Assembly (NCBI RefSeq): GCF_965363235.1 | Contig: NC_134846.1 | Span: 5,833,001-5,897,000 of the forward strand | Direction: 5' to 3' | Origin: Mytilus galloprovincialis | Taxonomy: Eukaryota; Mollusca; Bivalvia; Mytilida; Mytilidae | Length of the DNA stretch: 64,000 bases | Shown here: positions 1-13,664 of the stretch, in pieces | How the letters are laid out: each line of letters opens with the position of its first letter | How positions within the stretch are numbered: the first letter of the stretch is position 1 | Translations under genes and position numbers: made by a program | Notes under the pieces: model-generated | What the model saw: only the letters and a program-made list of their open reading frames with translations | The model's database searches: none | Told to the model about the DNA's origin: nothing

Positions 1-183
1 TCATTTTGTACGGAAAGAAAGGTACGGGAAGATAGATACTGACCCGAAGATTGCAAATTTAGTTATTATAAGCATCTCAATACTTGTATTTCTGTGTATG
101 GAACGAAAGAAAAGGGTCATGTCAAATTAAAATAAACCGGTTTCGTCAATGTTGTTTACTATGCAATCACCCGGTTTCGTCTA
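1..183 (+). repeat. Left terminal inverted repeat
   Basis: This arm pairs with 2683-2854. The match includes tcattttgtacggaaagaaa at the outer edge and cacccggtttcgtc at the inner edge (168-181 against 2684-2697). Small indels and scattered substitutions suggest the insertion is not very recent. Confidence 0.8.
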
Positions 184-534
184 TATATATATCACCTTTT
201 TTTTTTTTTTTTTTTTTAAACAAACAAATTAATTAAAAGCAGCGTTAACACGGATCTGAACATTTTCTTTCGAGAATTTAAATATATATTTATTGTAAAG
301 TAAACTTCGCGTGTTAAAATCTATTTTAAACGGGCACGTTTGGGCATAGGTTATTATGGTAATACACATTTTTCCCCAAATGAAAGGTGTATCCCTTATT
401 TCACTTAACTTCAAACTAATTTTAAATTTGTCAAAGAGGGGAATTTTGTATCATAATTGGCAATAAACAGCTGCGCCATGACCGCATGATACGCCCGTCG
501 TCTTATGAGTGAAGTTGTATGCAATAATCAGAAA

Positions 535-1035
535 TAGTTTCTGAGATAGGGCGCACCATGTGAAAACCTCTATTTTTACAAAAAACTCAATAACTCTAAA
601 ATAAAAGTTTGAATCATCACCAAAAAGTACAGAGATCTTAACGGATTAATATTAATAAGAAGTGAGTAAAATGTAAACAATAATCATAAATATGTTTTGA
701 GATACATCACAATAAGTGACCCCCCTTTTGTTTTACCAAAAAAAAATCAAGCACTATTAAACCAAAATTTTAAACATCACCAAAAAGTAAACAGAAGTTT
801 AAAAGATTTATATAACTAAGAAGTATGTAAAGTTTGATGTAGTTATAATACTTCGTTTTTGAGATATGGCGCGACATGTTAAAAAACCCACATTCCTGTT
901 TCACTTACATTTCCTGTAACTCAAAAAGATTTAATTTGATTTTCACTAAAAGGTTTACAGATCGTTTGACCATTATAAGAAATAACTATGTTAAATTTTA
1001 AGAAATAAGATAAGCTGTCCTCAAGTTACGGTGCG
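535..1035 (+). repeat. Three degenerate ~150-bp direct repeats
   Basis: Three successive blocks begin near 538, 693 and 857 with a 'ttgagatatggcgcgacatg'-like line. Each continues with 'catcaccaaaaagta' or a variant and an 'aagaagtatgtaaa'-like line. They lie inside the TIR element. Similar blocks that lead into a gacggac-rich tract are familiar from mussel dispersed repeats (recalled from memory). Confidence 0.55.
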
Positions 1036-1049
1036 ACATGTTTATGCTG

Positions 1050-1166
1050 GACAGACGGATAGACGGATTGATACACGGACGGACGGACCGAACGACTGAT
1101 AGATGGAGGAACGGACGGATGAAAGGACGGACGGACAGGTGGGCGGACAGACGGACAGACGGATGT
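1050..1166 (+). repeat. Degenerate (GGAC/GACG)n tract
   Basis: Imperfect four-base repeats such as gacggacggac and ggacagacgg run for about 115 bases. They directly follow the three ~150-bp repeats, so the tract is probably the tail of that repeat family. Confidence 0.7.
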
Positions 1167-1372
1167 ATACAATAATACGTCCTGTCAAAATTGTAACGGG
1201 AGTGTAAAAACGCAAAGAAATGGAAAAAAAGACTCGTAATTAAAGGTCAATAAGTTTTATTAGGATGTCGGCCAAGTCGACTTATTTGTATATTTTGTCT
1301 TCCTTATCATTTTTGCTATATAACTTTTATATATATTTGAAAAAAATGTATAGAAATCGAAAAAAAGAACTT

Positions 1373-1757
1373 GAAATTCGTCACTTATCTCATAAAGTGT
1401 ATACCGAATTAAAATATTGTAAGAAATAAGAAAACAGGGACATCCGCGAAATCGGATTATGTGAGTTGGATTATGTTTATTATAAACAAGAAAGAAATCG
1501 TCAGATCTGTGTACCATACTTGTATATGTTCCAGTCAAACCTTCTAACTTTTGACATATGCAGCTTTATACAAATAGTTCAAAACGCTATGAATTCGAAT
1601 CACTATGTCTCGCTTGTTTACAAATATCAAGGAGAATGTTTATAATAAGCATAATCCAACTCACATAATCCGATTTCCCGGGTGTCCCTGTTTTCTCATT
1701 TCTTACAATATTTCAATTCGGTATACACTTTATAAGATAAGTGGCGAATCTGGAAGA
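1373..1757. repeat. Internal inverted repeat (arms ~115 bp)
   Basis: Bases 1373-1490 match the reverse complement of about 1633-1757: 'aatcggattatgtgagttgg' on one side and 'ccaactcacataatccgatt' on the other. The spacer is about 140 bp. With the outer TIRs this gives a palindrome nested inside a palindrome. Confidence 0.7.
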
Positions 1758-2682
1758 CGTATAGGTTGCACGCCCCCGACCCCACCGGCTTTGGTTGCCA
1801 AAACTATATTGATTCATGTATTTAACGGTTTTGTAAAGCAAAAAATAATCAAAATATTGTTCAACTCGACAGTATGTAAAAGCTGTTCGAATAACGTCCA
1901 CTTTGAAATAAACTGAATCCGTCTGTCCGTATATATTGTCAAATATATTGACCAACGTCAGTGTACGATCATCATAACACAATGGCGACAGTACAGACCC
2001 GGTTTTTTTTAGTAATGTTAACAAAATAATTATTATTGAATTTTGTCGATGACCTGAGACCATTATACTAATTTGTACATAGCAGTATAGTTACAATTAG
2101 TGATAAATAAATTTTATTTTAATGCATGGTAGTTGTAATCCTACATTCATTTTCTATTCGATTATGCATGCATATACATTTGTCTTAATATCAACGTTTA
2201 TCCTTTAGAAGATTTATTTTTTAACGATGATAGAAAAGATTACATACATAGAATGATTAGATTACTTATAAAGGTGCCCATCCTTTTGTGCGAGAAAATC
2301 ACATATCAATTGTGTGTTTCGATTTTTAAGACCGTAAACTTTAATTTCAAGTTTAAACTTGTTCAAAATATTTTCCCATAACTCATATAGAAAACGCATA
2401 TTTAGAGAGCTTTAACCTCAATCTCCTGCTAAAAAATTTCGGAATGCAAAGTAAAATAAAAATATTTGTGTTCTATGAGAGTAGGAATTCAAGTGTTTGC
2501 TTCTTATTTATTTGAATCTGAGACTCATATAAAAAATAAGCCGTTGTCCGGTGAAAGAAGTTGTTTTCCAACGACCCACAAAACTCCTTTTCAACTCTGA
2601 AGTTAAATAATCAATTAATTATAATGTAATGCGATTATGATTCTTTTTATTTGACCAAACCGGGTTATGCATTGTGAAATCT

Positions 2683-2854
2683 ATGACGAAACCGGGTGGT
2701 AAACATTGACGAAACCGGCCAGTTCTATTTTGACATGACCCATTTCTTTCGTTCCATACACAGAAATACAAGTATTGAGATGCTCATAATGACTAGTTTT
2801 GCAATCTCTGTGTCAGTATCTATCTTCCCGTACCTTTCTTTCCGTACAAAATGA
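2683..2854 (-). repeat. Right terminal inverted repeat
   Basis: This is the reverse complement of the left arm and ends in ccgtacaaaatga at 2842-2854. The adjoining sequence (acaatttaacg) is not part of the visible match. Confidence 0.8.
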
Positions 2855-3950
2855 ACAATTTAACGAGAAATTAAACAATTTCGAGGCAAGGTTCACTCAA
2901 TTCGTCATTTTGACATGCATTTTTACTTATTTCTCCGTTAATATAGAACAGTTGTAGAAAATATTGCATATCACAATAGAAAATAGTTGTATATGTATAT
3001 ATATTCTTTGATATCATGAAAAAAAATAAGAAAATAAGGAGAAATCTATCTTTCTTCTGTCTATTGATGTTCCGTCATTGTGCCCGATGTTAGATACCAT
3101 CGAGTCCGAACAAATTTTGTCGGTGTGGTTTAGACACAGTGTAAATGTAAACATAGTCATATTTTTAAACTTACAGTTGGCGTAATTCTGAATTCTTGTA
3201 AATCCTAAAGATTTTTTTAACTCAAGCAAAACTATTTACCGTAGTCGTATTTTGGAAAAATCTGTGAAAAATTATTGACCCTCTTCTAATTTATACTTGA
3301 TTTGGCTATTTAACTTTTTTCTATTCGAGCATCACTGAGAGTCTTATGAAGATGTAACCCGCGTCTGGCATGCAAGATCTTAGGCCTAATACTTTTTTGA
3401 TAATCTTTTTTTTTTTCTTTTTTTCTTTTTTTATCTTTTTCGTCCCATTATCAAAGTTTTGTACCTTTATGTTGTGAGGGACATTCCTGGAACATTGAAA
3501 TTATGTTCCCAGTATGTTGTCACAAAGTTTTTTAAGAGGTACTCAAACAAAAGTAATGACATAATCTGTTTTTGTAAAAAAAAAAAAAAAAAGGTATCCA
3601 CAATATTCTAGTTTATTTGTTAAAAGAGAGACCAATGATGACAAAGAAACATTCACTCTCAATAAAGTCGAAAGCGAGTCGGCGAGCATTGGAAAACTAC
3701 GAAACGACGACAAGATAAACAGCGGTCCATCAAGGGAAACCAATCCCACAAAAAAAAAAACGCGGTGCTCTCAGGTGCTCCTGAACAGGGATAAATGAAA
3801 AAAATCAGACTTCTAGTACAAATGTATGTACACAATACATACTGCTTATAGTTGTAATTATAACATAGTTTACCTACCATCTTTAAATAAATTGGTATTT
3901 GTATGTTGTAGATAAAAAACACATCTGTGAACAGACTGTAACACTTAGTT
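2855..3950. other. AT-rich spacer with repeat fragment and poly-T tract
   Basis: I see no convincing gene. A fragment of a dispersed repeat lies at about 3303-3400; it shares the sequence around the catcactgagagtcttatg-like line with 11938-12040. It is followed by a T-rich tract at 3399-3440. A poly-A run is at 3578-3592. The last 50 bases before the zinc-finger frame end in AG at 3947-3948 and could be the end of an intron. Confidence 0.6.
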
Positions 3951-4040
3951 ATGTCCAGTAAAGAGGCTACTGCAGACAAAGAGTTTCACCGAAAAAGTTC
4001 TTGTCTACGTCAAATGAAAAATCTTACTGGTAAACAACCT

Positions 4041-5958
<1,918 letters not shown>

Positions 5959-6896
5959 GAATAATTGCATGCACATTTACCTGTATCGGTAAATAATTTA
6001 GTGAAAAAAGTCACTTTTATAGGCACACGAGAATTCATGAAATTTACAAAAGTGGTGTACATGTATGAAGACAGATTTTGTACCTTTCCAGATAAATATT
6101 GCCAAATGGCTTCGAGTGGGATTCCGTCTTTGGGAACGATTCACAATGCGGGGTACTTGCTCTTTATTTACACACAAGTCGGCAGTTCAATACAGTAAAC
6201 ATAAACAAATTGGTAAAGTCCAAATTCATTTAATAAAGTCCAAATATAAAGTATCAGTGTTACAACTTAGTTAATTTAAACCAAAAACAATGTATATGAT
6301 TGCGATGGAAAATCCGAACGCAGTTCATGTGCTCTCGTTGGCATATCCAAACGGAGTCCTTATATACAAATTTATCTTTCTTTAAATACCAAATAGAAGT
6401 TGCTATTGCAACACAGTTTGTAATGGTCATTTCGTCAACAGAAATTAGATAACAGATTGATTACGTTTATCAAAGAGAGTTACGATAGGTGATCAATCTA
6501 TCGGTAAATTAAATTAAGTGTGTATTTGATATGACCGTATAAAAGTTGCATAACGAACTTGTAAGATGTTTGGATTAGCTTACAGTTTAAAAGGTTATTG
6601 ACAAATAGAAATTTATAATCTTACATGTTTCAGATGTAAACAAATATTTCGGACATGTAAATTCATAGCGACTTTCTAGATCATTCTTAGTATTGAATAC
6701 ATTAAATATGCATGCTGTAAACGAAATGTACATAATAGAAATCAATATAGTTAGACAGTTTGAAATATAAAATTGACGGTACCAAAATAATGTGTGACAC
6801 ATGTGTTGAGTGAAGGATTAAGTGACAATAGATACACGAGAAATCATGAATGTTATGATCTTTACAAGTGTGGTATGCGAAAATTCATACATGTGA
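5959..6896. other. AT-rich sequence, nothing recognised
   Basis: Short frames at 5965-6198 and 6065-6274 overlap each other and show no recognisable domain. I see no clear repeat or RNA gene. Confidence 0.5.
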
Positions 6897-7216
6897 TGAC
6901 CTTCCGATAACGTTCATATAACACTGGTACTCAATTTTGGTAGGAGTATGTCCTTCGGATACATTCATTTAACACTGATACTAAGTTTTTGTAGGAGTAT
7001 GTCCTTCCGATAATATTCATATAACACTAGTACAAAGTTTTTGTATGAAATGTCCTTCCGATAACGTTCATATAACTCTGGTACTCAATTTTTGTGGGAA
7101 TATGTTCTTCCAAAACATTCATTTACTAAGTTTTTGTAGGAGTAGGTCCTTCCGATAACGTTCATATAACACTGGTACAAGTTTTTGTATTAGTATGTCC
7201 TTCCGATAACGTTCTA
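6897..7216 (+). repeat. Minisatellite, about six copies of ~55 bp
   Basis: A unit built from 'tgtccttccgataacgttca', 'tataacactggtac' and 'tttttgtaggagta' recurs about six times with indels, and ends at 'cgataacgttctaaaaag'. The copies differ enough for the array to be old. Confidence 0.8.
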
Positions 7217-7794
7217 AAAAGACTTGAACTTACTTATTCTTGGGCTAGACCCAAACAAAACGTACATATAGCACTTTTACTGCCTACTAGAGGTATATGG
7301 TAGTATCATATGTTTTTTTTTTAAATTATTTGATGCCGTGGGATTGGGATTTTTAGCTTTAATGTAAACCATGTCCGGTTTTAACTTGTATTTACAGCAA
7401 AGATAGCCAGTTTTGTGTTCTGTAATATACTGTAACAGTTTAATTTTACATGTCCGGTAGCATCGTTACTTCTCAAAACATCTTCCGAACAATATCTGGA
7501 CATCGGTGTCGTGGGCATGTACAATGCCAAACCACACATGAACTTTCTTTAGTCTTCGTAGATCTATTCCAACTTGAAGTCTTTTTGAGTCTACGACAAG
7601 CAGAACATGATATTTTATACCATTGAATATTGAAGCCATAGTCATAAAGATCGATTACTTGATTGGTGTTCCGTTAACGTAGCCGCAGAACAAAACGCGA
7701 GAGCTACTTTTGAATATTTCTACAATTTTAAGTAGTTTTCCACTCACAAACACAATAATATTTTCAACATTTATTAAAATATTTTTTTTTACAT
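7217..7794. other. Unrecognised AT-rich sequence
   Basis: No frame of substance, no tandem repeat and no inverted repeat was convincing here. Confidence 0.4.
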
Positions 7795-8040
7795 TTTTTT
7801 ATGTGTTACATTTTTGTTTTTCGTTCAATTTTTGTGCATAAAGAAGGCCGTTAGTTTTCTTGTTTGAATTGTTTTACATTGTCATTTCGGGGCCTTTTAT
7901 AACTGACTATGCGGTATGGGCTTTGCTCATTGTTGAAGGCCGTACGATGACCTATAGTTGATAATTTCTGTGTTATTTTGGTCTCTTGTGCAAAGTTGTC
8001 TCATTGACAATCATACCACATCTTCTTTTTTATATTTATA
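7795..8040 (+). repeat. Mussel-type dispersed repeat, family A
   Basis: The segment runs from 'tttttatgtgttacattttt' through 'gactatgcggtatgggcttt' and 'tgttgaaggccgtacgatga' to 'catcttcttttttatattta'. The same sequence is at 45815-46130 on the same strand. Reverse-oriented pieces are at 8640-8760, 21357-21424, 55217-55494, about 61985-62150 and 62483-62540. I recall this family as very abundant in Mytilus. Confidence 0.8.
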
Positions 8041-8445
8041 TGAGTATATTAAATAAACATGTTTATACCAAGCTAAGTCAGTTTATATCTTGTTTTTCGT
8101 CTGACTATACAAAAGGCGAGGAGAGCAATTTTGATAAATCAGGTTGACTGATAAGCTGTCTATATAAAGTAATGGGACAATGCATGGCATGAAGACATCA
8201 CCAAATCACCGTATGCAATACTCAAAAAGACATCCAGAGCTTACCATATAGTCATCAACTACCCACCAACAGGCTGTGAGCTTTGGTTGACTCTTAACTT
8301 AAATCCAAGAGCACAGTAAAATGTCAAAATATTCTATTCAAACTGGGTGACCTGTGAGAAAAACATTGAAATTTTCCAAAGAAATACACACACCCCTCAA
8401 CTTTTAATAAGGAGATTTGGTATTAATGCAAATGAGTCAACTATC

Positions 8446-8524
8446 CACAGGGGCTTGTTTAGTATAGGATAGCGATCGCCATTGACAGTAAAACCTCGTC
8501 TGACCCACTAAACAAGCCCCTGTG
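8446..8524. mobile_element. 79-bp MITE-like element with 7-bp target duplication
   Basis: The 18-base terminal repeats cacaggggcttgtttagt (8446-8463) and actaaacaagcccctgtg (8507-8524) are perfect reverse complements around a 43-bp centre. The element is flanked by the direct repeat aactatc at 8439-8445 and 8525-8531. A CAGGGG-type terminus with a 7-8 bp target duplication is reminiscent of hAT-like elements, but the length is too small to assign a superfamily with confidence. Confidence 0.75.
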
Positions 8525-8639
8525 AACTATCCCACAAAGTTCAAATGTAGAGGATGTGAGCAATTATATAAAAGCAACCATATAATCTTCAACAATGAAA
8601 AAAAAGATACGGTATTATCGGCTACAATAGCCTATTTTA

Positions 8640-8760
8640 AAACAACATGAATTACGAAAAACACATATAAAAGACATCAACAAACGACAACCACTGAACT
8701 ACATGCTCCTGAGTTGGAGCAGGCACATGCAATATATTGTGGCGTTTAACATGCTTGTAA
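8640..8760 (-). repeat. Family A repeat, 5' fragment
   Basis: In reverse complement, the segment matches the part of family A around 45820-45905: 'acatgtttaaccccgccaca' and 'ggttgttgtttgttaatgtg', with substitutions. Confidence 0.65.
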
Positions 8761-10569
8761 ACAGCTGGGACAGTTTTGTTACAGCACAGCATAAGAACAA
8801 ACTATGCAAATCATAAAATATTCCGAATCTTTTCACTAATTCATTATGATCTCTTATATATGGAGAAAGAATTAAAAAAACTAACAATTCCAGGATTTTA
8901 TTGTGAGCCTGTGCATGTATGGCGACACATGTCACCATCCTTATATATTTTTTAGATAAATTGCTTCAAAGTTGACCGATATGCATAGAATTTGGCAGAA
9001 AAAGGATGACATTACTTAATATAGAGTAACGTTTTTTTTTATTTCCCCTGTCTGGTTTCGTAAATTTCCTATCAATTCTAACTGATTTAGTTTTATTTCC
9101 AACTAACAGGGTGGATCTGAGATTCAGCTTTCAAAATTTCATTGGATGAACAGTGATTTTCAAGTACAATTTGAATTGTTGATTTGAGGTTGCAAAATGT
9201 CCGGTGGCAAATATTTCAGGCATGTTCAGGACCATACAATACATTTTGAAATTATTGTGTCAAAAAAAACCACACATTTATAGATCTAATGCAGCCATCA
9301 AAAAGGTTACAAAAAACATCCCATCAGTTGTAAAAGTGAAAGATAAAATAATACATGTTTTAATGTAGTATATTCTCTGTATATGATGTAAACGTTTGGG
9401 TAGTGTGCATAGTTGCAGACAAACCTTGCAAATTGTATGTATTAAATTTAAGTTCAATTAACATTCTGTCTTTCGTGAAAAATGATATAATAAAAAAAAT
9501 CTGAGAACATACATGCATCCTCTATAGGTAACACTTGGTGCATATAAAAATTCCACCTTGAAATTGTACACTGTAGAAGGAAGAAGTCAGACTCTGTGCT
9601 CTGAATATGCGTACTTTTGGTATATATATTTATATTAAAGATCATAGTGGAATATAGTTGAGAAATCTCAATTGTAAATCATGTCCAACTCAACAACAAA
9701 ACACACCCATCCCTGTACAACCAAGTGTAAATTAACATGAACCATAATGATATTAATATGTTTACGTGTTTTCAGTTTGTTTCTGCATTTGAAGAAATAT
9801 ATCAAACAAACATATCTCTTTCATTTCGTTTTGGCGATCGGAGCGCTTTTCTTGGTTTACCTTCGACAATTATTGAAATAATTATGCGATTATTCGTTTA
9901 TTGTTGTAACAGGGTCTGAGAGATATAATTTTATTTCATCCCAACGGATGCGCATTAAGTGTTGACATCCCAAAATGACAGGCCTTTGTTAACTTTTTCC
10001 TCATTCCGATGTTGCTGTCCTGTGTAAACTATATTTTTAAGATTACAGTATCGGCAATCTATTTTTACAAGCTTCAAGAACCATATTTTATGTACAGCCC
10101 AATAATATTCCAAAAGTGGAAAAGTTGTGTGCCAAAATAACCAGACAATTGTATTATTCTACTATGTTAATTCCATTTCAAAAATCATTTTCTGCCTGAT
10201 TTTCAAAGACTGCTTGTACTATGTATTTTCAGCAAATTATATCCCGTATCATTTTCCAAAAGAATTTTATTTTTCTATTTTGCAAGAAGCGTTTTTTTGG
10301 CAACCAATTTAAAACGAATTGGTTTCTTACGAAATTGCACAAATAGTGTCACAAAAATTCCCTGTATTTTCACAAATTAACCTGCGTCTCTATAGTTTGG
10401 ATTTACAGGGGCGTAGCAGCCAGCTGCCGTACCAATAGTTTTCGTTCGTACGTCATGCCGTACCTAAATTTTTTATAATTTATTGAAAAAAACAAAGTTT
10501 TTGCACGGGATTAAAGAAAACAAGGTTTTTACAGGAAAAAACAAAGACAGAAAATCCCATTTATGAGTC
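8761..10569. other. Unrecognised AT-rich sequence
   Basis: Several frames of 60-80 codons occur here but none has domain-like content. No tandem or inverted repeat was obvious. Confidence 0.4.
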
Positions 10570-12745
10570 ATAGGCAATATAAACCAGTGGCTTTTGGGTC
10601 TTTTGGTTCATGCAACCTTATGCAATAACCTATCAGTTGTACCTTATGTGGACAAAACCTTAGCCACAGGGATTTTTTTTATAAATTAAAGAGGGGAAGT
10701 GGTAGGGTCACCCTACCCCAAATTGGCACCACAATTAAAAACGTTAAAACACTTTACCCATCTTGGTCGTTGGGTCCAAACAACCTCTGTACTTATTGTT
10801 GACAAAAGCTTTGCCGTAGGGAACTTTTGATAAATTAAAGGAGGGAAGTGGTAGGGGCACACTACCTAAACTTTTAACCTCAATCAAAAACGTTTATAAA
10901 CCTTACCCACCTTGGTCTTTGGGTCCAGACAACCTTAAACAAAATTCCTATCATTTGAACTAAGTGTGGACAAAACCTTTCCCGTAGGGATTTTTTTCAT
11001 GAATTGCAGAATAGATGAGGTGGTGTCACCCATAACTTTGGACCTAAATTAAAATAGTCCCACCTTTTACCACCTGGGGGTTCGGACAAAGCAACCATAG
11101 GCAATTGGCTATTATTGGTACCATGTGTGGATAAAAGGTTATCATAAGCTTGACTGCACGCGGGCGGATAAAGTCATGAAACTTTTTAATTAAGGTCCAA
11201 AGTTATGATAGGGTGATTTTTCCATCCCCTTCTTTAATTTATAAGAAGGGAAGTGGTAGGGATACCCTGCCCCAACTTTGGAGCTCAATTCAAAAAATTC
11301 CATACTTTTACGCACCTGGGTCTTTGGGTTCAGGCAACCTAAGGCAGTTGCCTATTATTTGTAAAACTATTTATCACTGTACACAGAAGCTTTGTCATAG
11401 GGAATTTTTAATGAAGGAAAGAAGGGAGGTAGTAGGGCCACCCTACCAACTTTGGACCTCAATCAAAAAAGTTCCATATGAATACCCACTTAGGTCTTCA
11501 CTCCTGGTCACTTTAAGAAATTGCCTATCATAAGTACCAAGTGTGTACAAAAGCTTTCCATAGGGAATTTTTTATGAATTAAAGAACGGGGTTGGAAAAG
11601 TCAGCCGACCTAAAATTTGGACATTATCAAAAAAGTTATATAACTTCATTTACCTGGGTCTCCTGGTAACTTTGATAACTATTTACACCACTGGGTCGAT
11701 GCCTCTGCTGTTGGACGTTTCGTCCCCGAGGGTATCACCAGCCCAGTAGTCAGCAGTTCGGTGTTGACATGAATATCAATTATGTGGTCATTTTTATAAA
11801 TTTCTTGTTTACAAAACTTTGAATTTTTCGAAAAACTAAGGATTTTCTTATCCCAGGCATAGATTACCTTAGCTGTATTCGGCACAACTTTTTTGGAATT
11901 TTGGATTCTCAATGCTCTTCAACTTTGTTTTTGTTTGGCTTTATAACTATTTTGATATGAGCGTCACTGATGAGTCTTATGTAGAAGAAACGCGCGTCTG
12001 GCGTACTAAATTTTAATCCTGGTAACTTTGATAACTATTTGGGTCCAGGCAACATAAGGAAATAGCCAATCATTTGTACCTAGTTAGACAAAAGCTTAGC
12101 CGTAGGGAATGTTTTAATAAATTAAAGAAAAGGGATGTAAAGGTCAGCCGACATCAAATTCGGACCTCAATAAAAAAAAGTTCCATAACTTTAAACACCT
12201 GGTTCTTAAGGTCCAGGCAACTTTTGAACACCAGCTTAGCCGTGAGGATTGTTTTAATAAATTACAGAAGGGGGATAAAAAAGTCAGCCCATATCAAAAT
12301 TTAGACCTCAATCAAAAAAAAGTTCCATAACTTTAAACACCTGAGTCTAAAGATCAGGCAACTTTATGCTTATGCCTATCATTTGTACCTAGCGTGGACA
12401 AAAGCTTAGCCGTAGAAAATCTTTAATGAACTCAAGAACGGAGGTGGTAGGGTCACCTTACCCTAACTTTGGACATCAATTAAAGCATTCTATAATTTTT
12501 AACAACCTGGGTCTGCGGGTCCGGGCAACCTTGGGCAATTGCCTATCATTCTTACCTGGTATGGACAAAGGCTAACGGTAGGATTTTTTTATGAATTAAA
12601 GAAGGGGGATTGAAAAGTCGGTCTACCCCATCAAGTTTCATAAATTAAACCACCTGGGTCTTTAAGTCAATGCAACTTTATGCAATTGCCAATCATTTGT
12701 ACCGAGTATGGACAAAAAGCATAGCCGTAGGGATTGTTGTACATG
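10570..12745 (+). repeat. Degenerate array with a ~135-170 bp unit
   Basis: About a dozen divergent copies share these pieces in order: 'tgtggacaaaagcttagccg', 'tagggaatttttataaatta', 'gaagtggtagggtcacccta', 'cctcaattaaaaaagttcca' and 'cacctgggtctttgggtcca'. The 'ggacaaaa' line recurs at about 10651, 10801, 10968, 11117, 11379, 11547, 12089, 12225, 12396, 12563 and 12709. Another repeat interrupts the array at 11661-12040. Confidence 0.75.
11661..12040. mobile_element. ~380-bp dispersed repeat inserted in the array, with direct terminal repeats
   Basis: The segment begins and ends with the same ~22 bp (cctggtaactttgataacta plus tt) and splits the array unit between 'acctgggtct' and 'gggtccaggcaac'. 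Inside are 'tggacgtttcgtccccgagg' and 'gagcgtcactgatgagtctt'. The second piece also occurs, diverged, at about 3325-3400. I recall it as a common mussel repeat. The minus-strand frame at 11679-11912 lies inside it and is not supported as a gene. Confidence 0.7.
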
Positions 12746-13044
12746 TGAAGCCATAGATGAAATGCCGGACCAGTTTAGGGTTTATAACTGCAAGTCAAGA
12801 AGTCAAATCAAGCTGTGAATAATTTCCGCTCTAGATAAGCAAATACAGTTCGGTGTGAGCCAAGGCTCCATGTTAAAGACCATTCTTTGGCCCATTATGT
12901 TCTACTTCTATAAATTGTTATTTGGATGGAGAGTTGTCTCATTGGCACTCATATCACATCTCCCTATAATATCTAATCATAAACATATAGCTGTACAATG
13001 TAACTTATGGGAGTGCAACCCGAGTATAAATCTCAATAACCGAA
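12746..13044. repeat. Spacer with a short family A-like tail
   Basis: Bases 12917-12985 contain 'ggatggagagttgtctcatt' followed by 'ggcactcatatcacatct', which resembles the terminal part of family A. The rest is unrecognised. Confidence 0.5.
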
Positions 13045-13079
13045 AATTATACCATAGCTATCCATGGTATAATTTTCAC
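13044..13079. repeat. Palindrome / cruciform-capable hairpin
   Basis: The arms aaaattataccat and catggtataatttt face each other around a loop of about 9 bases (agctatc). A third copy of the arm (aattataccatgg) follows at 13080-13093. Confidence 0.7.
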
Positions 13080-13224
13080 AATTATACCATGGTTTTGTTG
13101 TTTAGGAATTCAAAAGAAAAAAATGTCAAGACCTGGCCGCGGCCGCCTGAATTTTTTGATAGAAACAACAAAGTCAGTGTGGGGCCACTAAGCTAAACTG
13201 CCCACTTTGCACCAGCTGAAATAA

Positions 13225-13262
13225 ATGATTGCTTAAGGTGGGAATCGAACCCACATACACCA
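13225..13262 (-). other. tRNA-like B-box (T-arm) remnant
   Basis: In reverse complement this reads tgtgggttcgattcccacc, which matches a tRNA T arm with a GGTTCGATTCC B-box. No A-box or matching acceptor stem is found at the right distance upstream. It is more likely part of a tRNA-derived repeat (SINE-like) than a tRNA gene. Confidence 0.35.
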
Positions 13263-13664
13263 ACTCTGTTGTCCTATATTTTAAATTGACCAAGATTCTC
13301 TCCCAGAACCAACAAATAAAGTTTAATCAAAGAGCTGAAAGCTCTGAGGAAAAATGACGCCACTGTCTCTAATATTGGTATAATTTTTATGCAAGTATTG
13401 ATTTTCACATACCGTAATTAGTTTAACAATGCAGCATGTCTCGTAAGCATATAATTGATATGTGTATATGTGTGTGTGTGAAGTGAAGATGACAACTGGC
13501 TGTTTTTTTTTAAAGACAAATGAATAGGTCAAGACTACCTGAATTGTACAAATAAATACCGTAGAAAGGCTTGTATATTTCTCACTGGTACATATTCCGA
13601 ACCCCCTTCTCCCCACAAAATGTTAGGCAAATAATCTTTTTGTTACTGTTTTCAAAGAATTCTA

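Larger units (their letters stand above)
1..2854. mobile_element. Large inverted-repeat (TIR) element, non-autonomous
   Basis: The first ~183 bases reappear in reverse complement at about 2683-2854, with roughly 90% identity by eye. Both arms carry the motif accggtttcgtc twice and end in tcattttgtacgg / ccgtacaaaatga. The right end is clear at 2854. The left end may extend beyond the window, so a target-site duplication cannot be checked. The interior holds a second inverted repeat, three degenerate direct repeats and a tetranucleotide-type tract, but no long reading frame and no visible transposase. This fits a non-autonomous DNA transposon or a fold-back element. Its superfamily is unknown. 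Confidence 0.75.

Noticed and set aside
11679..11912. 77-codon minus-strand frame as a gene
   Set aside because: It sits wholly in a dispersed repeat that recurs, diverged, near 3325-3400. No domain is recognisable, so I treat it as repeat sequence.
13225..13262. A functional tRNA gene on the minus strand
   Set aside because: Only the T arm / B-box is present. No A-box, anticodon arm or acceptor complement is at the correct distance. An A-box-like gtttagcttagtgg lies on the wrong side.
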